Source: Labia minor (lineage: Eukaryota; Arthropoda; Insecta; Dermaptera; Spongiphoridae). From it: 64,000 nt of DNA. Below, in pieces: positions 56,443 to 64,000 of this stretch; positions within the stretch are counted from its first letter, which is position 1; every line of letters begins with the position of its first letter. The DNA lies in assembly GCA_963082975.1 (NCBI GenBank), contig OY720348.1, forward strand, positions 23,055,146-23,119,145. Direction: 5' to 3'. The notes under the pieces are model-generated. The model did no database searches, was not told where the DNA came from, and worked only from the letters and a program-made list of their open reading frames with translations. The position numbers and the translations under genes are program-made.

Positions 56443-57049
56443 TTTTTTTGTTAGTAAAAAAATTCTATCCACCCTATTTATTCTTTAGGTTGAGATGAGA
56501 AATGTACAAAAATCGAGAAATTGATATGACATTCAACTTTGCGTGTTTGTAGTCTATTTTCTATATGATCCAAGGGCAATGAGATCTGTTGTCAAGTTTA
56601 TATTAGAGTATAGAATTGCGTGATTATGAGCCATCATGGCCAAACAAGAATCATTAACTCCACAGTCAAAACTCTGGATGATCATTAAAGCAGAATTATC
56701 CAGATTTCAAATATTTTCCCATTAATTAACTTTTATCTATCAATTTCTGTTGTTTTCCAATAAAGTCACAATGTTATCATATCGAGTCTCTTATCATTAT
56801 AATACCACATTATTTAACTTACCTTTGGCCACCTTTATGTATTGTTGTTATTATATCAGTATATACTGGAATATAATCAGCATTATTCATTAAAAGATTA
56901 TACCATGGATCTCAAAATCTACAATTAGGATGAAAAAGGTTATTTTTTTTTTTTGTTGTCATTAAACAAGTCTAATTTACTCTTTCTTATACATTCGTTA
57001 TAAATATTATTTTTTATCTTTTATACATTCAATTGATAATTGAACGAAG
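56346..57049. other. AT-rich spacer
   Basis: Nothing recognised. Confidence 0.4.
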
Positions 57050-57188
57050 AGTAGACCAAGGACGTAATTGACTGACATTAAAAAAAAATAATAAAATTTA
57101 GAGAAGATTGGATGGAGTTTTAGCTAAGGATAGGGACAGTCGGAGGAATGTGATTGCTGCCGTAAGAACTTTCAAGTTCAGTTACGGA
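57050..57188 (+). pseudogene. LINE 3' end scrap
   Basis: AGAGTAGACCAAGGACGTAA, then GGATAGGGACAGTCGGAGG, ATGTGATTGCTGCCGTAAG and AACTTTCAAGTTCAGTTACG: decayed RDRDSRRNVIAAV-type tail. Confidence 0.5.
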
Positions 57189-57269
57189 TCATATATGTTA
57201 AAGATAGAAAGAAAATTTGAATTTTAAAATTTTACTATATATACGAGATATATTTATTTCAAAAATAAT

Positions 57270-57274
<5 letters not shown>

Positions 57275-57308
<34 letters not shown>
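57275..57308. repeat. (TA)n microsatellite
   Basis: About 17 TA units. Confidence 0.9.
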
Positions 57309-57311
<3 letters not shown>

Positions 57312-57447
57312 GTCATTTTAATTTATATAATATATATTTAATTATATATTTCTTTAATATAAATTTTATTATTATTTATTATATAAAATTATACTAATTT
57401 AAGTTAATTATATATATATATGAGCACATAGAAAGAATAAATAAAAA

Positions 57448-58160
57448 TCTGGAGTGTCTCCATTCAACTATCTTGCAATTTGAATTGGATTAAATAACAT
57501 ATATTAAATTATAAATTAGAATTAATAAATAATATTTATTAAAACATCGCGTGTTTGGCTCTTTGTTGATGACACCACGTCACGTGCTGGCGCGTGATTG
57601 CCAGTCAACGTGTTAAAAAATTAATTCCAGTACTTTTTGCGAGTCAATTAAGCTGAAATTCTATATATAGCAGTTTTATACAATTTTTAATCATGTGAAA
57701 AATATCAAACATATATCTTTAGTAATTAGAATTAATAAATAATATTTATTAAAACAGCGCGTGTTTGGTTTTTTATTGATGACACCATGTCACGTGCTGG
57801 CGCGGGATTTGCAGTGTTAAAAAATTAATTCCGGTACTTTCAGCGAATCAAGCTGAAATGCTATATATATATAGCAGGTTTATACAATTTTTAATCATGT
57901 GAAAAATATCAAACATATATCTTTATTTTTACGGTCAGTTTAGAGGGAAAAAAATGAAAATGTTGTAGGTAATGACCCATCATTATTCTAACTCAAACCG
58001 TTTTTGCGTAATCTTGTCTACAAACACACATACACACACATATACACACAGACATTTTTTTTCAACTTTAGTGAAAATGACTCAGTGACCTTCAAAACTT
58101 ATAAAAGCATCAAAATCAAAAATTTTTGTCATCGCAATACTATCTCTGGCGGGATAGTAA
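57448..58160 (+). mobile_element. Family A copy with a ~210-bp internal tandem duplication
   Basis: TCTGGAGTGTCTCCATTCAAC start. The block from ATTAGAATTAATAAATAATA through CACGTCACGTGCTGGCGCG and AAGCTGAAATTC to CATATATCTTTA is duplicated (57515 and 57725). Then CA microsatellite and 3' hairpin ACTATCTC-TGGC-GGGATAGT (58139-58158). Confidence 0.65.
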
Positions 58161-58885
58161 AAATCAAAGACATTAAAATATATTATATATATGTAGGTAT
58201 ATATATAATTTAAGTAATATTTTATTTAAATAAGTAAACAAATAAAAGCGCTCTCTTGAGTGAGGGAAGAAATGGTATAAATAAAAGAAAAAAAAAATAT
58301 ATATATATATAATAAAAAATTATAATTAAAATTAAATATAAAATTATAACAATTTAAGGTAATTAAAAATAAATAAAATTCAATAAAGTAAGGAAGATAT
58401 CAAAAAATATAAATTCAATTATGAAATTAAATTGTAAATAATTTTATCAAATTAATGTACAAAGCAAACATAAATTATATAAAAACATACTTTTATATTA
58501 TTAAATGACAATAGAATATATTATACTAAGCAAATTAAGTAATATTAAAAGATAAGAATTTATTCTAATATAATTAAATGTATATTAAAGAAATATATAA
58601 ATAAATAAATATTATATAAATTAAAATGATCTAATATCTGACATTTTCATACAAAAGTATTTTAGTAAAATCCTAATAATCAAGTTGACTTGTTGGGGGT
58701 TTTTGGGGTTATGAATAGGGTCAATAAAACCTGAGGGGTCGAAGGTAAAATTTCCCCTTTCTAAAAAATAAAGGAATTTTTTACGAAATAAAAACGGAAT
58801 AAAAAATGTAAATACTAACAAATCTTGTTAGTCCCCATAGTAGTATATTATTTATTAAAGTTATATATTTATTATACTTTTATAT
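58161..58885. other. AT-rich spacer
   Basis: No supported gene. The minus-strand 66-codon frame at 58621-58821 has no domain and no support. Confidence 0.4.
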
Positions 58886-59726
58886 ATTTATATCAGTGAG
58901 ATTCTCAACCTTTTTTTACCTCTGCACACTTTTAACGGTTTAAAAATTTGGCGGCACACAAAGAAAAAGATTACTGTAAAAGTTTACCATATTGAAATTA
59001 GCTGGAGTGTCTCCACTCGACTATCTCGCAATTTGAATTGGATTAAATAACATAATATATTATATTTAAATTAAATTTAATTAATTATAAATTATAAATA
59101 ATAAATAATAAATATTAAACCAGCGCATGTTTGGCTTTTTGTTGATGGCACCACGTCACGTGTTGGCGCGTGAGATTTGCAGTGTTAAAAAATTAATTCT
59201 GGTAATTTCAGCGAATCAATCAAGCTGAAATTCTATATATAGCAGTTTTATACAATTATTAATCATGTGAAAAATTATCAAACATATATCTTTATTTTTA
59301 CGGTCACTTTAGAGGAAAAAAAATCAAAACGTTGTAGGTAATGACCCTCTTCCGGTGGAGCTACATTTCTCAAAAGTTGATAGAAAACTATGAATTTTGA
59401 ATAATGTCCATGTACCAAATTTCATCATTCTAGCTCAAACCGTTTTTGCGTAATCTTGCCTACATACATACACACACACACACAGAGAGACAGACATTTT
59501 CTCAACCTTAGTGAAAATGATTCAGGAACCTTCAAAACGTATAAAAACATCAAAATCTCAACATCGAAAATTTTCGTGATCGCAATACTATCTCTAGCGA
59601 GATAGTAAAAAGTGGTCCCAAACTGTTATTTTTTTTAGAACCAAATTGAAAAAATTTAGAAAAAAATTCGGAAATGTTTAAGAGCCTCATAATCTTGCAC
59701 AGTGGTTGATAATCACTGATTTATAT
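58886..59726. mobile_element. hAT-type MITE carrying a nested family A copy
   Basis: The outer 8-bp duplication ATTTATAT (58886-58893 and 59719-59726) surrounds the element 58894-59718, with ends CAGTGAGATTCTCAACC and GGTTGATAATCACTG. It has the same family body (GGTTTAAAAATTTGGCGGCA, TCGGAAATGTTTAAGAG) as 60018-60239 and 48267-49098. About 610 bp of family A splits it between ATTGAAA and AAAAGTGG. Confidence 0.8.
58998..59606 (+). mobile_element. Family A (Helentron-like), complete nested copy
   Basis: Cleanest family A copy because its host, the hAT MITE, gives the empty-site sequence. Starts near AGCTGGAGTGTCTCCACTCG with sub-terminal ACTATCTCGC. Blocks: CACGTCACGTGTTGGCGCGTG, AAGCTGAAATTCTATATATAGC, GTTGATAGAAAACTA, GTAATCTTGCCTAC, CA tract at 59467-59484, TTTCGTGATCGCAAT. 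Ends with the 8-bp hairpin ACTATCTC-TAGC-GAGATAGT (59587-59606). The hairpin's right arm GCGAGATAGT is the inverse of the 5' ACTATCTCGC. It carries no frame of interest. Confidence 0.7.
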
Positions 59727-59732
59727 AATCAT

Positions 59733-59919
59733 TTGTTTTGTTTCTGGTCGTTTAGAAAAATAGCCCAAATCGATCAATTGAGGTTGGTATCCTACGGTCT
59801 TCGTCCAATCTATATAATTAAATGACTAACGCAATCCTAAACTCCTTCTAAACGGCTTCAGTTCTAATATTCTATAATATTAATGATAAAATTTAATTAA
59901 ATTGAGTATTACTCCTAAT
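59733..59919. repeat. 187-bp direct repeat, copy 1
   Basis: About 95% matching by eye to 61697-61882: TTTAGAAAAATAGCCCAAATC, GAGGTTGGTATCCTACGGTC, AACGGCTTCAGTTCTAATATT. No element ends were recognised. Confidence 0.75.
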
Positions 59920-60009
59920 GTCTGTCCACAATTTTTACAAGTATTTTATTATTTTTCTTAAATATCTTAAAACTCAACCAAAAATAATGACAAAATAATT
60001 TAATAGTTA

Positions 60010-60247
60010 CATTACACCAGTGATTCTCAACCTTTTTTTTTACCGCGGCACACTTTTAACGGTTTAAAAATTTGGCGGCACCCAAAGAAAAAGATAAATG
60101 TAAAAGTTTACCATATTGAAAAAAGTGGCCCTAAACGGTTATTTTTTTTTTAGAACCAAATTGAAAAAATTTAAAAAAAAGTCGGAAATGTTTAAGAGCC
60201 TTTTTAATAATCTCGCGGCACAGTGGTTGAGAATCACTACATTACAC
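60010..60247. mobile_element. hAT-type MITE, 222 bp, exact target duplication
   Basis: Element 60018-60239, ends CAGTGATTCTCAACC and GGTTGAGAATCACTA, 8-bp duplication CATTACAC on both sides (60010-60017 and 60240-60247). It is the uninterrupted reference for the two other copies. The plus-strand 70-codon frame across it is not a gene. Confidence 0.8.
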
Positions 60248-60648
60248 TATGAAAAATATATTAAAAAAATACTAATTTCAATTATTATATCTTATTATTA
60301 TTATTATTTTATTTCAATTGCATCGTAATAGTAATTATCGAAATATCTTAAGGATGTGCTGGTAAGGAAATCTGTCTTGCACGGTTGATTCTCTAAAGAC
60401 ATCTTCATTTCTCTAAAGCTAATAGGCTTATTGCGGTCGTCACATCACTTGACGGCATGAGTATTAATGTTATTCGGCCAATATAACATGTTGTCTGTTT
60501 ATTTAAGGAGTAGAGATTAAGTCAAACTAGGAGGACAAGAACCAGAGCTTGGGACGGCAGAGTCCTGAATGTCCATAATCCTATCTCTCTCTCTCTCTCT
60601 CTCCCTCTGTGTTCTACTCTACTCATCTACTCTACTTCCACTCTCTAC

Positions 60649-60682
<34 letters not shown>

Positions 60683-61049
60683 AATATATGGCGAGGGTTC
60701 AATTGCTCGAGATAAACTCGCGGACAATGCTGGCGAGATTTAACGATTCTGCTTGTGGCAACTATTGTTATTAGATGCTCTTATCGTCAGAATTGCCGGG
60801 GATTATTTTAATGCATTCTAATTCTAGATGATCCCCGGTGAATAAAATTATTTTTAATACCGTGTCAACATTTCAAGCATTATTAACTTGACTTTCAATT
60901 CATTTCCAATTGAAAATAATATATTTAATTCTAAGTAAAAGAAAAAAAAATGTTTAAGAGGGTATAGAAATACAAATTAAAATAATTTTCAGTAATTTAA
61001 AATTTAACTTAACAAGAATGTGAACATGAAAATATTTTCAATTTGACAA
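60248..61049. other. Spacer with (CT)n and (TA)n
   Basis: 60350-60580 is of mixed composition, probably single-copy. (CT)n at 60583-60603 and (TA)n at 60652-60679. The small inverted repeat CCGGGGAT...ATCCCCGG at 60799-60838 could form a hairpin. No exon recognised. Confidence 0.4.
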
Positions 61050-61051
61050 TA

Positions 61052-61564
61052 CTGAAGAACCTCGATAACTCAAACCTCGGTAACTCAAAAACCTCTATAA
61101 CTTCAAAAAATAATATGTTCCCTTCCCATCAGAGCCCAAAACCTCAATAACTTAAAATACGCAACCTCTAGAACTTAAATAAGTAATCTCTGTATTGGTC
61201 CTCAGAAGCTGAAATCTTGAAGAAACAAGAATCAGGAGAAATTCTTCAATGTAAAAGACAAAAAATTGCCGAATTCCCTAATTTAGAACAATGTTTGTTT
61301 AGGTGATTCAAACAGTGTCGAAACAAAAACATCAGTGTTAGTGGACCCATACTGAAAGAAAAAGTTGAAGAGTTCGCTAATTCGCTGAAAATCCAAAATT
61401 TTAAAACCAGCAATGGCTGGTTAGAGAATTTTAAGAATCGACATGATTTAGCCTTTAAAAAAATGTTTTAAATCTATCCCTAACATAGACCTTGATAACT
61501 TAAAACCTCTATAACTTAAAATATTTTGTGTTTCTTTAGACTTTAACTTATCGAGGTTCTACTG
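61052..61564 (+). mobile_element. pogo/Tigger-like element, 513 bp, internally deleted
   Basis: Ends AGAACCTCGATAAC and the complement GTTATCGAGGTTCT-like (61549-61564), TA on both sides (61050-61051, 61565-61566). Several further copies of the ACCTC-ATAACTTAAA motif lie inside each end. The transposase is shortened to the DNA-binding domain. Confidence 0.7.
61244..61470 (+). pseudogene. pogo-like transposase, CENP-B-type DNA-binding domain
   Basis: One frame reads KRQKIAEFPNLEQCLFR, stop (TGA where W is expected), FKQCRNKNISVSGPILKEKV, EEFANSLKIQNFKTSNGWLE, NFKNRHDLAFKK. This is the HTH/CENP-B homology region of pogo and Tigger transposases (...LE..L..W......NI.ISG.ILKEKA..FA..L....F.AS.GWL..FK.RH). 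The DDE domain is deleted. Confidence 0.75.
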
Positions 61565-61696
61565 TATATCCGACTGTCACCATTTCGACATGCTAACAAG
61601 TGGTTAAAGGAAGAAACCAACTCCTCTGAGGCACTTCCCAGTGGTGTGCATCCTACGATTCTCAGACTGATTTTGTGATAGATGGGAGAATTTGAT

Positions 61697-61882
61697 TTTG
61701 TTTTGTTTCTAGTCGTTTAGAAAAATAGCTCAAATCGATCAATTGAGGTTGGTATCCTACGGTCTTCGTCCAATCTATAAAATTAAACGACTACGCAATC
61801 CTAAACTCTTTCTAAACGGCTTCAGTTCTAATATTCTATAATATTAATAGTAAAATTTAATTAAATTGAATATTACTCCTAA
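61697..61882. repeat. 187-bp direct repeat, copy 2
   Basis: Second copy of 59733-59919, about 1.96 kb downstream. The hAT MITE and the pogo element lie between the copies. Confidence 0.75.
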
Positions 61883-63234
61883 TTAATATTTTCTAAAACA
61901 AAGTAAGTAATATTTTTATATATAAATTTTGAAAAATTGTGCAATTTGTAAATTTGAGTGAAAACGAAGATTCAAATGAGAAAACGTCGATTGTCTAAAG
62001 AAAGAAGAGCACGATGGTTATCCCGGAAAAAAGTAAAATAAGTCTGTATATTTTTGTTGATGATATTGAATTTCTATTTTCTTTATACACATATTTTATA
62101 TATATATAGAATTATTTATTTCTTGACATATTTTGTTACTTTGTATTCGTTGTAAATATTACTAAAGAGTAGTAGTAGTAAAAATCTATAAGGTAGCTAT
62201 TTTATTTAATTTTATTAAATATTTTTGTTAACTAAGATGTCCTATGATGATATAAATTAAACATTGGTTTATTAAACCATGTTCATTTTTCTGAGGACAT
62301 CTATACAAAAATTTTCATAAAATAAAAGACCGTGTTGTCATTATTAATATGGTTATATAAACAATTTAAAAGTCGTAAATAAAAGATATGCTACTCAAAA
62401 GTGATCACTGATCAACAAAGGAGTTATATACACTGAACACCGTCTTGGAAATGAATATTTTAATATACTGATCGAAATATAAAATGAATTAAAAACCTTT
62501 CGCATACAGACTCAACAAATTACTATGTATTAAATAATAATTTAAACTTGATTCACTTATCTTTTCTTTGTATCTTTGCTTGATATTTTTAATTAAAAAG
62601 GATTTGAAATAATTTGACTGTTTTAATACGCGTTTATTCATTACTATATCTGTGCATAATCATCTCATTAGCCAGCTAGTAATAATAATTTTTTTGTCAG
62701 TTTTCCTTATTAAGATTCTTACAACCACTAATTTGAAAACATCGAGACTATTGTTAAACCATAATTTGCAATGAAGCATGTTCACCATAAGCTTCCTGGA
62801 AGGGTTTAAGAGAAGATTTATTATATATTGAAAAGAAAACTTTTTAAAATGTATTATTTTGCATCTTGATAAAACAAAATCAACAATAAGTTTCAAATTA
62901 TTATTTCATAAATTAATTCCTGTAATTATACTACTATATCTATTATGTCCATCATTAAGCCTAACAAAAACCATGCTTATTTATTATTATTAATAGATAA
63001 TATTAATATTTATTATTGAAATAAATATGTATACTTTTCAACAACAAAGTAAATATACTGTTACAGAAAATATTCTCAATTGGAATGAAATAATACATAA
63101 TAAATAATATAGTTGATTTTTTTTATTTCACATATGATAACATGTCAACTTTTAAGGTTGTTTATCTTAAGGAAAGTCAAATTTAATTTAAAAAACAATA
63201 TTTACTAAGTTCTTAGAATTAACCGAGATTTTGT

Positions 63235-63279
<45 letters not shown>

Positions 63280-63958
63280 GAAACATATTATTTTTTGTAA
63301 AGAGTTATGATGTAAAAAGTTTAATTTAAAAAAGCCTTTTTGACGTCACGCTTTCCAAGTTGTCTCAGTCCTAAGATGAAATTTATATTCTTTATAAATA
63401 AAATAAATAGAATTTATCAGATAACTAACGCATCAAAGTACATTTCAAAAAGTTTAAATATACATATATCTAAGGTATATAACATATACCTATATATAAA
63501 AAAAGGAAAAGTAATTCCACTTGTAGAGAGCAAATCGGTGTTTCGATCCCAATTTCTCTATCGCTTTGATCATCAATGATAATAAAAGTCAAATGAAAGA
63601 AGTTATAAAAGCTTAATAAACATAGAGTGGATATATGATGAAAGGTAAAAAAATAATATCGGGTTTAAAATTGAATTCGAACAACATTTAATTATGAATC
63701 CTTTTTTTCCTTTGCTGCACTTTTTCATTTGGCAATATAAAATCATTTTATTTATCAATCTAGCATTGATATATATACTATATATATATATATATTTATA
63801 TATTAATTAATATTTTATTAACATTTATATTTAATTATAATCAACAATTATTTAAAATTATAATGTATGATTTAATTAGCCAATGTTCAATAATTTCCTA
63901 TTTTTTAATGATTCATAAATTTCAATTTTCAACTTTTGGTTAAATCAATTATACATCA
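61883..63958. other. AT-rich spacer
   Basis: Low-complexity AT-rich DNA. The minus-strand frame 62660-62896 (78 codons) and the plus-strand frame 63340-63579 have no recognisable domain. Long (TA)n at 63237. Confidence 0.4.
63237..63275. repeat. (TA)n microsatellite
   Basis: About 19 TA units. Confidence 0.9.
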
Positions 63959-64000
63959 CCTTTGACTTTTGTATATCATACAAAAGAAAAGCGCCTATCA
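63959..64000 (-). mobile_element. SINE-1 copy, cut by the window end
   Basis: CCTTTGACTTTTGTATATCA then AAGCGCCTATCA matches the tail end of SINE-1 at 46958-46998. The rest lies beyond the window. Confidence 0.5.

Noticed and set aside
63500-63560. Possible tRNA-like patch (GGTGTTTCGATCCC)
   Set aside because: Only a box-B-like string; no box A or stems could be placed.

Overview
The window is visibly AT-rich nuclear DNA from an animal, most likely an arthropod. It carries long (TA)n, (CA)n and (AAT)n microsatellites. Nearly everything recognisable is a transposable element or its remains: a Penelope-like retroelement, Tc1/mariner, pogo, hAT, piggyBac-like and Helitron/Helentron-like DNA elements, non-LTR retrotransposon pieces and tRNA-derived SINEs. 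There are no bacterial operons, ribosome binding sites or CRISPR arrays. The arthropod reading rests on the transposase with a DUF4817-type N-terminus and on the overall repertoire. I cannot name the species. The repeat families labelled A, B, C and D are names coined here. Layout, 1-11.8 kb: nested remains. These include family A (Helentron-like) interrupted by family B at 5.9-7.0 kb, mariner 3' ends at 7.0-7.6 kb, a 124-bp hAT MITE with an exact 8-bp target duplication, a piggyBac-like TTAA MITE with a tandem duplication at 7.7-8.2 kb, a possible short exon at 9.1 kb, and family D copies. 11.8-17.3 kb: the centrepiece, a 5.46-kb compound Penelope-like element. It has one nearly intact RT plus GIY-YIG reading frame broken by a single frame change, a partial direct copy upstream and an inverted partial copy further upstream. 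The whole is flanked by an 11-bp target duplication, and the copies look identical over more than 1.2 kb, so the insertion is recent. 17.5-24.5 kb: LINE 3' end, SINE, families B and D, and a Helitron 3' terminus. 24.5-24.9 kb: the only CpG- and GC-rich island. Its minus strand holds a plausible first coding exon with a signal peptide or anchor and a splice donor. It is the best candidate for a host gene. 25-41 kb: family B, LINE RNase H fragments around a dead mariner, two deleted DUF4817-type transposons with TA target sites, hAT MITEs, a deleted mariner, family A, a LINE-derived tandem array split by family D, and a LINE C-terminal domain. 41-64 kb: family D copies, family A, a mariner with complete ends, SINEs, a hAT MITE amplified in tandem together with its target site, a second deleted mariner, a rearranged family B copy, a hAT MITE containing a nested family A copy, a pogo-like element and long AT-rich spacers. 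Functionally only the Penelope-like element is close to autonomous. The DNA transposons are deletion derivatives that would depend on transposase supplied from elsewhere. All boundaries were read by eye from the sequence.
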